DNA of 64,000 nucleotides, taken from positions 1,314,501-1,378,500 of the forward strand of contig NC_134366.1 of the NCBI RefSeq assembly GCF_035582795.1. The letters are read 5' to 3'. Of this stretch, positions 47,301 through 54,100 are shown piece by piece; the first letter of the stretch is position 1; each line of letters begins with the position of its first letter. The DNA comes from Mycteria americana. Taxonomy: Eukaryota; Chordata; Aves; Ciconiiformes; Ciconiidae. Both the position numbers and the translations under genes were made by a program. Below the pieces are notes generated by a model. That model made no database searches. It was not told where the DNA came from and saw nothing but the letters and a program-made list of their open reading frames with translations.

Positions 47301-49082
47301 ACACCATCCCTATGGACATAGGGCACCCTAGGGCCTCCCAGGACCACCCCATAGGTGTGGGGCACCCCTGCTCCCCCCCCACCGTGTGTCTCCCCCCCGC
47401 CCCAGCCCTGGGCTGGCAGGTCCACGGGGTCCCTGCCCCAGCACCCATCCCTCCCGCCGCGCCGTGGGGCCGGACCCACCTCTCCACCTCGGCGCGCTGG
47501 GTGGGGTTGGTGATGGCGGCGATGTACTGCATGATGTACTTGCTGGCCTCCGTCTTCCCCGCCCCGCTCTCGCCTGGCAGGGAGGGCAGGGGTTGGGCGA
47601 GGGGCGCCCACCCAAGGGCGTCCCCCACCCACGCGCCCCCCCCAAACCGCCGCCGAGTCCCTACCCGAGATGACGATGCAGGTGTCCTTGGCGCGGCGCT
47701 TCATGGCCTTGTAGGCGGCATCGGCCAGGGCGAAGAGGTGGGGCGGGCGCTCGTAGAGCTCGCGGCCGCGGTAGCGCTCCACCGCCGACGGGCCGTACAG
47801 CGCCAGCGCCTGGTAGGGGTTCACCGCCACCACCACCTCCCCGATGTAGGTGTAGATGCGGCCCTGCGAGAACCTGCGCACAGGGGCGGCCGTGGGGCAG
47901 GCTGTGGGGCTGGGGGGGCACCCTGCGGGGTGCTGCGGGGCAGGAGGCATACCCTGCAGGGTGCTGTGCCGTGGGGTGGAGTGACACCCCGCAGGGTGCT
48001 GTGCTGTGGGGAGGGATGGCATCCTGAAAGGTGCAGCGCCGTGGGGCAGGCTGGTGCTGTACCGTGGGGCGGGGTGGCACCCTGCAGGGTGCTGAGCTAC
48101 GGGGCAGGATACACACCCTGTGGGGTGGGACGTTGCTGTGGGGCAGGGTGGCACCCTGTGCCATGGGGCGAGGTGGCACCCCAAAATGTGCAGTGCCGTG
48201 GGGGCAGGATGGTGCTGTACTGTGGGGCGGGGTGGCACCCTGCAGGGTGCTGAGCTATGGGGCAGGATGCGCACTCTGTGGGGTGCTGTGCCATGGGGTA
48301 GGGTGACACCCTGCAGGGTGCTGAGCTATGGGGCGGGATGCCATCCTGTAGGGCGCTGTGCTGTGTGGCGAGGTGGCATCCTGTGGGGTGCTGTGGGGCA
48401 GGGTGGCATCCAGGGTGGCATCCGTGGGGCCTGGGCAGGGCGCTGTGGGGCAGGGCTGGGAGCACCACGGGGCTTAGGTGCCCCAGTACAGGGCCGAGCA
48501 CCACGCTATGGGGCACCGCCGCTGCCATGGGGCTGGGCGGTGCCGTGGGGCAGCGGGAAAGCGGCTCTTCCTGTAGGCAGCACCTGCAGGCGCGGGAGCA
48601 GGCAGGAAACGCGGGGGCCCCGTGGGTCGGCGTCCCCCCCTCATGCGCACATGGGCGCACGCCAGCCCCCCAACCCGCTCCGGCGGGGGCGGCCGTGCCT
48701 CAGTTTCCCCCCACGGGCAGCGGGGCACCGCCCAGACGCTTCCTGCGGAGCCGGGGTTTGGCGCCGGGCGCTTCCGCAGCCCCCGCGGGACTCGGGGTAC
48801 CCGGCGTCCCCCATCACCGCCACGCCAGGGCCCAGGTCCCGGCTGCCGCCAGCGCCGTGCCGTCGGGGTCTCGCGGCGCGGCGCCCGCACCGCCCCGGGA
48901 ACCGCCAGCGCCCGGCTCAGCCCCGGGGGTGCTGGGGCGGCACCTCGGGGCGTCCCCGGCCTCGCTCCCCCCGCGTCCCCCTCGTACCGCAGGCGCAGGT
49001 TCTCCAGGAACTGCTCCATGGTCACTTCGTCCAGGAGGACGAAGTCGGCTTTGCCAAATTCGGGACCCTCCAGCTCCGCCAT
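32331..49082 (-). CDS. MYO1G: Unconventional myosin-Ig, complete
   Basis: MYO1G is a leukocyte class I myosin that links cortical actin to the plasma membrane. Exons 5' to 3': 49082-48988, 47873-47665, 47573-47480, 46371-46206, 46103-46050, 45020-44925, 44833-44717, 41468-41262, 41183-41038, 40532-40418, 38562-38392, 38318-38248, 36671-36597, 36495-36363, 35832-35666, 35597-35390, 34793-34570, 33996-33852, 33744-33640, 33544-33431, 32717-32563, 32487-32331. They sum to 1,007 residues; phase closes at all 21 junctions; human is 1,018. Start [20 protein letters not shown], end VLYWPGR. Motor domain: P-loop GESGAGKT about residue 102, switch I NDNSSRFG about 156, switch II DIYGFE about 384. The neck about 709-770 has an IQ-type stretch ([15 protein letters not shown]); the rest is the basic TH1 tail ([20 protein letters not shown]). 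The closest alternative is MYO1D; VTYSVEG, NIPPSEM and the CCM2 neighbour favour MYO1G. The motor motifs are intact. Confidence 0.96.
32820..33231. repeat. Minisatellite in MYO1G intron 20
   Basis: A ~10-bp theme GTGGGGACAGC alternating with ACGGCCAGC / ACAGCACAGC words, about 40 copies, G-rich on the plus strand. It lies wholly within intron 32718-33430. Confidence 0.9.
34025..34545. repeat. Minisatellite in MYO1G intron 17
   Basis: About 520 bp of the words CCCATCCCACGTCC, CCCGCGTCCCTGTCC and CCCCATCC with a period of about 6/12 bp. C-rich on the plus strand, in intron 33997-34569. Confidence 0.9.
34840..35330. repeat. Degenerate GC-rich words in MYO1G intron 16
   Basis: Intron 34794-35389 begins with a run of 18 C, then shows loosely repeated GCCCCATGCCCTG / GCCCCACACC words. 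This is a weak, decayed tandem array; no gene or RNA is seen. Confidence 0.55.
35985..36350. repeat. ~41-bp minisatellite in MYO1G intron 14
   Basis: The phrase GGGACATACCAAGATGGG recurs at 36103, 36144, 36186 and 36227, each followed by GGGGACATGCC and AGCTGCCATG. Diverged copies flank these. Period 41-42 bp, about 8 copies, in intron 35833-36362. Confidence 0.9.
37000..38235. repeat. Degenerate minisatellite in MYO1G intron 12
   Basis: Short words such as CCCCATGGTCCC and CTCCATGGCCCC tile most of intron 36672-38247. On top lies a longer period: CACTCATGATGTCC plus GTCCCTGATGGCCACCC recurs near 37205, 37545 and 37875 (steps of about 330-340 bp), so larger blocks were duplicated too. Confidence 0.85.
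38690..40435 (-). repeat. 51-bp minisatellite made from the exon 10/intron 10 junction of MYO1G
   Basis: About 28 regular 51-bp units (about 38985-40435) plus degenerate ones to 38690. On the MYO1G strand each unit contains TGGCAGAGC|GTGAGGGAC, the true exon 10 donor, preceded by a copy of the exon end GGCATC(A/G)CC and followed by intron-type GGGGACGTGGGGGGACACGG. About 18 bases per unit are exon-derived and 33 intron-derived. The true exon 10 ends at 40418, at the array's edge. Because 51 is a multiple of 3, the exon frame stays open across the whole array, repeating [17 protein letters not shown]. Variant units recur in the same order 561 bp apart. Confidence 0.95.
40640..41010. repeat. 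~30-bp minisatellite in MYO1G intron 9
   Basis: Repeated GTGTCCCTCCTGGGTCC plus TGTCCCCTCCAC words, about 10-12 degenerate copies, filling most of intron 40533-41037. Confidence 0.85.
41575..43450. repeat. 40-bp (10-bp based) minisatellite in MYO1G intron 7
   Basis: About 1.85 kb of very similar units built from four 10-bp words: GGGCTGTGCT, GGGCCGTACA, GGGCTGTACT, GGTTTGTATT. Full units are 40 bp; 30-bp units that lack one word are mixed in regularly. About 45-50 units, with few point differences (CCATA/CCGTA, CTAGT/CTGGT). Homogeneity suggests recent amplification. Frames are open across it in several phases but match no protein. Confidence 0.95.
43451..44700. repeat. CATACTGGTG minisatellite in MYO1G intron 7
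   Basis: It continues directly from the 40-bp array: GGGGCCATACTGGTGTG and GGGGCCCATACTGGCGC words of about 18-25 bp, increasingly regular toward 44700. The shared CATACTGGT/GTACTGGT word suggests both arrays grew from one seed. The array abuts exon 7 (donor at 44717). Confidence 0.92.
45125..46045. repeat. ~37-bp minisatellite in MYO1G intron 5
   Basis: CCCACAGATCCCATCCATCC and CACAGATCCTACCCCA words alternate with a period of about 37 bp, some 20 copies plus a decayed part on the left. It fills intron 45021-46049 and reaches within 5-10 bp of the exon 5 donor. Confidence 0.93.
46380..46455. repeat. (CACGG)n simple repeat
   Basis: About 14 copies of a pentamer GGCAC/GGTAC immediately next to the exon 4 acceptor (46371) in MYO1G intron 3. 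Confidence 0.9.
46560..47370. repeat. ~60-bp minisatellite in MYO1G intron 3
   Basis: Units combine GGGGCACCCCAGGACC, ACCACCCCACAGGCATG and GGTCCCCCCACACCA words. Pairs such as 46620-46760 and 46800-46945 are almost identical over ~140 bp, so block duplication is recent. About 14 units. Confidence 0.92.
47885..48430. repeat. ~50-bp minisatellite in MYO1G intron 1
   Basis: GGTGGCACCCTGCAGGGTGC followed by TGAGCTATGGGGC or TGTGCCGTGGGG, about 11 degenerate copies. On the MYO1G strand each unit carries CACCCTGCAGGG, a sequence with acceptor-like CTGCAG. The array starts just beyond the exon 2 acceptor (47873). Confidence 0.9.
48431..48987. other. Rest of MYO1G intron 1
   Basis: GC-rich unique sequence between the array and exon 1. 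No gene, RNA or further repeat is recognised. Confidence 0.6.
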
Positions 49083-49350
49083 GCCGCGCCCGCCGCGCCC
49101 CCACTTCCCCCCTCAGCCGCACCCGGCTTCCTGCACTGCCAACGATCGCCGAGGCCGCGGCGCAGGCGCGGACGGGGAGGACCCGGTGTCATCGCCACCT
49201 CCCGTGGGTGACAGCGGGGTGGGGCGCGGGGACGCCCAAATTTGTGTCACCGAACCCCCAGGGCTGAGCTTGACCATCGCCGCGCCGGCACCCAGCCCCA
49301 CGGCGAAGGGTGGGGACACCTCACCCCCCCATGCACGCAATGGGGTGCAG
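49083..49350 (-). promoter_or_regulatory. MYO1G: MYO1G promoter region
   Basis: TATA-less GC-rich sequence upstream of the MYO1G start codon. Two GGAA cores lie on the gene strand within 60 bp of the ATG: GGGGAAGTG (49102-49110) and GCAGGAAGCC (about 49124-49134). ETS/PU.1-type sites would suit a blood-cell gene. The motif reading is by eye and weak. Confidence 0.4.
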
Positions 49351-49621
49351 GGGAAAGGGGGGAGAGGGATGCGTGGGGCAGACGCCGTGGGGCTGCGTCA
49401 CCTCAGGCCACCGCGTTTTTGTCCCCCCCGTTGCGGTTACGGGGCGTCACTTCCCTCCGGTGTCGTTCCGGTGCCTGGCCGCGTCCGTTGGGGACAAAAG
49501 GACGCCAACGGTGACGGTCACCGGCGAGTGCCGAGCCCCAACGGCGTCCCCAAACCCGTCAACCGTGCGTCCCCCTCCCCTATTACCACACCGTACCAAA
49601 AACCCACCAGGAAATCGGTTA

Positions 49622-49627
49622 TTTATT
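49622..49627 (-). terminator. polyA signal of the SNHG15-like transcript (AATAAA)
   Basis: TTTATT on the plus strand, about 120 bp into the predicted last exon. Confidence 0.5.
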
Positions 49628-49814
49628 AAGATGGCGGCATCACCCGTTCTCATCCCAGTATTCCCAGTTAAAACCCTGGGTAACTGGGAACTCTGGGGAG
49701 GATAAACCAAGGATCGTCGCAGAGGGGACCCCCATACCGGTATCCAGCTGGAAAAGAAGGGGGGTAATCGTTAAGACAACGAGGATTACGGCGCTAACGA
49801 GGCGGGGAACGGCA

Positions 49815-49901
49815 CGCTGTGGCGAGGGGCGGCCGGCGGAGTCCCCAGGGACCACCAGAGGTGGTCCCCGGGGACTCCGCCGGCCGCCCCTCGCCACCGC
49901 G
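49815..49901. repeat. Long near-perfect inverted repeat (hairpin)
   Basis: Two 42-bp arms (49815-49856 and 49860-49901) with a 3-base loop AGA and only two mismatches. The arms hold GGCGAGGGGCGGCCGGCGGA and its complement. It lies in predicted intron 3 (50034-49748) of the SNHG15-like transcript, about 70 bp upstream of the exon 4 acceptor. Confidence 0.95.
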
Positions 49902-50308
49902 TCGCCGCAAATCACACGGGATATAAATTTCACGGCTCCGCTCACGGTTATCGCGGCAAACCGGCACTCACCGGTATTCCCAATTCCCAGAAATTCTTTC
50001 CAGTAACCAAAAAAAACCCCAAACCTCTCCTTACCGAGCGAGCGAGAGCGCGGTGAGCTTTTCCGGAAGTTCGCCATCCGATTTTCTCAGCCGTTGTGTG
50101 GAAAACGGGGGCGATTTAGGGGATTTTCACCTAAAATGGAACAATAACAACAACAAAAAAAAAAACCACAAAAAAACCCAACCTTTAAAGTTTACAGTCG
50201 CGACGGGGAAAAGCTGAAGCTTAATATTTAATTCGCCGACACTTTTGGCATCGCCAGATCCAGCTCGTTCGTTTACCTGGATGCTTAATTAGCGGGATTA
50301 ATTACCCG

Positions 50309-50375
50309 TGAGGGATGTCTACAGCCTCCAGCCATCCCCGGGCTGCTCTGAGAAGCACTGCGAGAATGGGGGGGG
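50309..50375 (-). other. Intronic module, copy 1 (possible snoRNA-like element)
   Basis: On the minus strand: CCATTCTCGCAGTGCTTCTC, AGAGCAGCCCGGGGATGG, then GGAGGCTGTAGACATCCC. CCATTCTCG can pair with CGGGGATGG (9 pairs with two G-U), and TGCTT with GAGCA inside. AGACATCC resembles an ACA box three bases from an RNA end. A diverged copy sits at 50712-50805. A full H/ACA fold with an H box could not be found, so the RNA call is weak. Confidence 0.3.
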
Positions 50376-50711
50376 GGGGTCACCCCAAAAATCCCCCCCT
50401 CCCCGGTGGGATTTCAGCCCTGAGAGACTCGGCTGGCGGCTAACGAGGGGACAAGGCCTCGGCGGCTGCGTTTGGCAGAGTTAATTACACCAAATTAAGC
50501 TAATTACGATGAGGGGGAGGGGGATGTGGAACAAGACAGGCCCGTTGAACTCACCTCCTCGTTCCCGACGGCTTCCCACCTCCCTCCGGATGGTCGCAGC
50601 GGGAACCTGCAACCGGAGAGAGCAAGAACGGCATCAGCCCTGCCGGAGGAGGCGGCAACCGGCTCTGCCCGAGGGTTACGGGGCTCCCCCCGGGGCACGG
50701 GGGCTGTCCGG

Positions 50712-50805
50712 GATGTCTATAACCCCTCCCCGGGGGGAGCGGGGAGAGGCCTCAAACCGTCCCGGGGCTGCTCTAGCAAGCGCTGCAGGAATGGCAGGGG
50801 CCACG
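50712..50805 (-). other. Intronic module, copy 2 (possible snoRNA-like element)
   Basis: Minus strand: CCATTCCTGCAGCGCTTGCT, AGAGCAGCCCCGGGACGG, TTTGAGGC, then a GC hairpin (CCTCTCCCCG paired with CGGGGAGGGG) and TTATAGACATCCC. It shares its order of blocks with copy 1 but has ~25 extra bases. It lies in predicted intron 1; copy 1 lies in intron 2. Confidence 0.3.
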
Positions 50806-51256
50806 CCAGGCCCCCCCACGCTGGAAGGCTTGCTGAGGGCGGGGAGACGGGGGGAACCGGGCACGGCCGGGCCCCCGGGCACGGCCGGGCCCCCGGGGAC
50901 GCGCTGCCCCCCCCTCCCGCCGCCCGGTGACCCCGCTCCCCCCCGGGATCCCCCGGGGAAGGCCCCGGGCGGGCACACGCGGCCTAGAGAGGACTACCCT
51001 TCCCAGCATGCACCGCGCCCCACGGCACCTCACAGCGGCGGCGGGGCCGAAGGGGAGGGAAGCGCCTCATCCCGCGCTGCCCCGGGAAGTTCCCGCGTCC
51101 TCTCCCGGTCCGTAGGAGCGGTCCCGGCCGCGGATGGCGGCGGATGGCGGCGGATGGGGCCGGGCCGCGCTGCCCGCCCTACCTGCCGCTGCTGCCGCCA
51201 TGACTGAGGGCGGGGCGGTGCCGGCGCGTGACGTCAGCGCGGGACGCCGCGGGGCA

Positions 51257-51270
51257 GCGCCACCTGGCGG
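51257..51270 (-). promoter_or_regulatory. CTCF-like motif
   Basis: The minus strand reads CCGCCAGGTGGCGC, fitting CCRSYAGRKGGCRS at every position. It lies in the shared promoter beside the predicted SNHG15-like start. Confidence 0.5.
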
Positions 51271-51600
51271 GGGAGGCGGTACCGGAGGGGTCAGCGCATG
51301 CGCGGGAGCGCCGCCGCGATCCAGGGCCGGGCCCAGCGCCCAGGCCCCGCTCCCCGTCGCCGCGGGCCCAGGGCGGGAGCGGCGCCGCCCGGCCGGCCCG
51401 ACCCGACCCGGCCCCGGCCCGGCCAGGCCCCGGCCAAGGGCTCGGCCGGCCCCGAGGGCCCCGCAGGCCGCTGCGGTGGGCGGGGCCACGCTGAGGGGCG
51501 AGGCCAGCGGGCGGTGGGCGGGGCCACGCCCACAAGCGGGTGAGGCCGGTGAACGGGGACGCCGCGCGCGGGGGCGGACCCTGCCCGCGGAGTGGGCGGG

Positions 51601-51745
51601 GCTAGCGGGGTGGGCGGGGCCACCTCGCCCTTCTGCACGGTCGTTCAGGTGGAGGGCGGGGCTAGCGAGGGTGGGCGGGGCCACCTCGCCTGTCTGCACG
51701 GTCGTTCAGGTGGAGGGCGGGGCTAGCGGGGGTGGGCGGGGCCGA
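51601..51745. repeat. 60-bp tandem repeat with GC boxes
   Basis: About 2.4 copies of a 60-61 bp unit beginning GCTAGCG at 51601, 51661 and 51722. Each has GTGGGCGGGGCCACC, TGCACGGTCGTTCAGG and GGAGGGCGGGGCTAGCG. Each full unit adds two GGGCGG (Sp1-type) sites to the promoter. Confidence 0.9.
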
Positions 51746-51804
51746 GCCGTCCCGGCGGAGGGGTGGGCGCATGCGCAGTGTGGCTCCCCGCCCCGCGCGG
51801 CCGG

Positions 51805-51826
51805 GGAGGACTGACGTCAGTCCTCC
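51805..51826. promoter_or_regulatory. 22-bp perfect palindrome centred on a CRE
   Basis: A full-site TGACGTCA (51812-51819) flanked symmetrically by GGAGGAC and GTCCTCC. CREB/ATF dimers bind the core. It lies about 50 bp upstream of the probable CCM2 start region. Confidence 0.7.
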
Positions 51827-51869
51827 GGGCGGAGGGCGGGGCGCGGTGCACGCCGGGAAGCCGCCGCCC

Positions 51870-51880
51870 AAGATGGCGGC
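51870..51880 (+). promoter_or_regulatory. YY1-type element at the CCM2 5' end
   Basis: AAGATGGCGGC, the YY1 site often found just downstream of TATA-less start sites. Its ATG also opens a short upstream frame (51873-51908). Confidence 0.5.
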
Positions 51881-52101
51881 AGGATTGAAAAGTTGTTGGT
51901 GGCGCTGAGGCGGCTCCGGGCGGGCCGCGGCCGGGAGCGGGAGCTGGGCGGGCCATGGCCGCCGCCGGGCAGTGAGGCCGGGCTGCTGGGCCCCGCCGCG
52001 CACTGAGGCCGGGCGAGCACGGCCGCTGCGGGGATGCCCCGGGGGGGGCCGGGGCCGCCGCCGCCGGAGACATGGAGGAGGAGGGCAAGAAAGGCAAGAA
52101 G
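51873..52101 (+). promoter_or_regulatory. Upstream ATGs in the CCM2 5' leader
   Basis: Three ATGs precede the CCM2 start. 51873-51908 is a closed 11-residue frame; 51955-51975 encodes MAAAGQ and stops. The one at 52034 is out of frame with CCM2 (offset 38 nt), has no stop before the exon 1 donor and so overlaps the main start. Whether the first is transcribed depends on the start site. Confidence 0.55.
52072..52101 (+). CDS. CCM2: CCM2 scaffold protein, exon 1 only (rest lies right of the window)
   Basis: CCM2 (malcavernin, OSM) is a PTB-domain scaffold that links KRIT1 and PDCD10 in the cerebral cavernous malformation complex and binds MEKK3. This exon encodes MEEEGKKGKK and ends at AAG|GTGAGA, exactly the first ten residues I recall for human CCM2, whose first coding exon is equally short. 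Ten residues alone would be weak, but the gene lies next to MYO1G in the orientation known from human 7p13 and starts in a CpG island. The next coding exon (human PGIVSPFKR...) is not in the window; intron 1 is at least 11.9 kb. Confidence 0.88.
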
Positions 52102-53644
52102 GTGAGAGCTGCCTGGCCTCGGGGCTCCTCGCCGCCGTGGGGCCGCCCTGGGGCGGAGGGACCGCTGGCGGGCCCTGCTGTGCCCCCGGGAGAGGGGCCC
52201 TCCCTCACCACCGGGCCTGGGGGCTGCCCTATGCCGTGGGCCCTGGCCGGCCGGGCCCGCTGTGCCCCGCGGCCCGTGGTCCTGAAGCCTTCCCAGGGGT
52301 GGCTGGAGCCTCTTTTGGCTTCTCGAGCCTTGCCTCCCCCCTGTGGTGCTTCAGGCTCACCCCTGTCCGAGCGAGCATCTCCCCGTTGATGTGCCTGCTC
52401 CGAGGGCTGGGGCTTCTCTTCCCCTACTAAAAAACTTCTCTCTGTGAACGTAGGGCTCGGGGGAGCGCTGCCATGGCCTCTGTGCTTCAGCCATGGTACG
52501 GGTCTGCTCCCACTGCTCTGCCGGTGTCCTGACACCGATCCGGGGTTGATTTACCCTTCTGCTTCCCTCACCAGGCTGTGAATGAGACGAACAGTTAATG
52601 ACGTGTCTTAAAACGCGTTCTGTATCAGCGCTGGATGGGCTTGTCCACTGATTGTGGTGCTAAACTGGGAATGCCATATGCGTGTGCATCTTCTTTCTCT
52701 ATGTATATATATATTGAGTCAACTATAGTCAGGACTACTGTGCTGTAAGCGCCTCAAAGGTCAGCGAGCTCCGTCTGCGTTGACTGCAAACGGGCTGCTC
52801 TAGTTTCTCTTGTTTAAACCTATTTTTATGTCGCGTGGGGGAGGCGAAACTCGAGCTGAAGGCTGAGGCCGGGATGCTTGCAGAGAGCAGGGGGGTTGGC
52901 TCTTTCTTTGCCAAAGAAACCCTTCCCTTGGTTTGATGACATAACTGGGGGGAAACGAGCTATTTTTAGTCGTTTTGGGGGCACCTGCAGTAACAGCGAT
53001 CTCAGAAGGTGGCAGCAGAGTCTCCTGCTGAAACGGGTTTGAAGTGATCGGAATACTCGCAGAATTAGAAATACTGAATGGGCTTTTTTTTTCTGGAGCT
53101 ATCGGACAGACGTCTCTCAGCTGGAAAGTAAAAACCACCGACGTCCTCTTGCGATGTCTGGTGACCCGTGTGCGGTGTGGCAGGATCAACAGCACAGGTA
53201 GGAAGAGAAATTATTCACCTGGATGTGCCATGTTCCTGCTTTCAAGATGAAACAACTCCAGCTGCTCGCTCCTGGGGCTGTGGATAATTGTAGAGTAACT
53301 TTAGATGTAAGGCAATGCCCGTTCTTTGCGGTAGGCAGCGACTGCAGGGCTGGAAGTGGTGCGCGACTAAAATACATAGACTAAAGTGATAGCTTGTAGA
53401 AGCGGGATTGGCTTTTGTCTCTGCTGAAAACCATTTTTCTGCTATTTGGGAAAAATCTAGGGGTTTTTTTGCCTTAGGAAACGGTGCCGTCTGGACATGC
53501 TGCTTGCTTGTGTGTGGCCGGCTTGGCTGGAGAGAAGTGTGCTGTTGTACCGGCCGGTGTAATCTGGGACCTTTTTGCTGCTGTCCAGGCGCTTTTAGCG
53601 CGAGAAGCGGCAGCCAGCTCCTGCGGTGGTGGATCCTCGGGATG

Positions 53645-54100
53645 GCTGAGGTGGCAGGGAGCTCTGGAGATGGCCTAATCCAGCCTTCTGCTGGGAGCAG
53701 ACTCTGTCCGGTTGGGTTTTGAGTATTTCCAAGGATGAAGACTCCGTAATCTACCTGGGCAACCTGTTCCGTGTTCATCCGTCACCCTAAAGAAAGTTGT
53801 TGGGGGTTTTTTTTTCTTATACTTGAGCAGGATTTGTTACGTTCCAGTTTGTGCCTCTTCCCTTGCGTCCTGTCGCTGGGAAGAGTCTGGATTCTTCTTT
53901 CCTCCCCCACCAGGTCCTTGTACATGTTGATGTCATCCCCAAACCTCCTCCTCTCCAGGCTGGATGATCCCACCTCTCCCAGCCTCTCCTTATGTGATAG
54001 ATGCTCTGATCCCTAAAACCTCTTCACAGCTGTTTCCCTGGGTCTGCTCCTGCACGTTCCAGTCTCTCGTGTACTGGTGACCCCAGAACTGGCCGCTCCA
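53645..54100 (-). mobile_element. CR1 LINE fragment, older copy
   Basis: The plus strand reads as a diverged complement of the CR1 3' region: GGGTTTTGAGTATTTCCAAG, GGGCAACCTGTTCCGTG, CTTGCGTCCTGTCGCTGGGA, CTCCTCTCCAGGCTGGATGA and CCCAGAACTGGCCGCTCCAG. More diverged than the copies at 19711 and 62398, so probably older or from another subfamily. Confidence 0.85.

Larger units (their letters stand above)
49605..51240 (-). ncRNA. Candidate four-exon non-coding transcript, SNHG15-like by position
   Basis: Predicted from splice signals alone. Exon 1 ends at 51183 (donor GCGGCAG|GTAGGG). Exon 2 is 50606-50555 (CCGGTTGCAG| ... |GTGAGTTC). Exon 3 is 50130-50035 (long T-rich tract, CCATTTTAG| ... |GTAAGG). 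Exon 4 starts at 49747 (CTTCTTTTCCAG|) and ends near 49605 after AATAAA at 49627-49622. An ATG in exon 1 (51201) gives only 24 codons before a stop at the exon 2/3 junction; another ATG in exon 3 gives about 40. So it is probably non-coding. In mammals SNHG15, host of H/ACA snoRNA SNORA9, lies between MYO1G and CCM2 on the MYO1G strand, the same position and direction. Sequence identity with SNHG15 could not be tested. Confidence 0.5.
51183..51900. promoter_or_regulatory. Shared CpG-island promoter between the SNHG15-like transcript and CCM2
   Basis: About 700 bp, extremely CpG-dense and TATA-less, between two head-to-head transcripts. It holds a CRE (TGACGTCA) near each end (51229-51236 and 51812-51819), several GGGCGG GC boxes, a CTCF-like motif (51257-51270) and a YY1-type AAGATGGCGGC (51870-51880) where CCM2 transcription may start. 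Confidence 0.65.

Noticed and set aside
48988-49082. MYO1D instead of MYO1G
   Set aside because: The N-terminus and some tail blocks resemble MYO1[32 protein letters not shown], the length (1,007) and the CCM2 neighbour fit MYO1G better.
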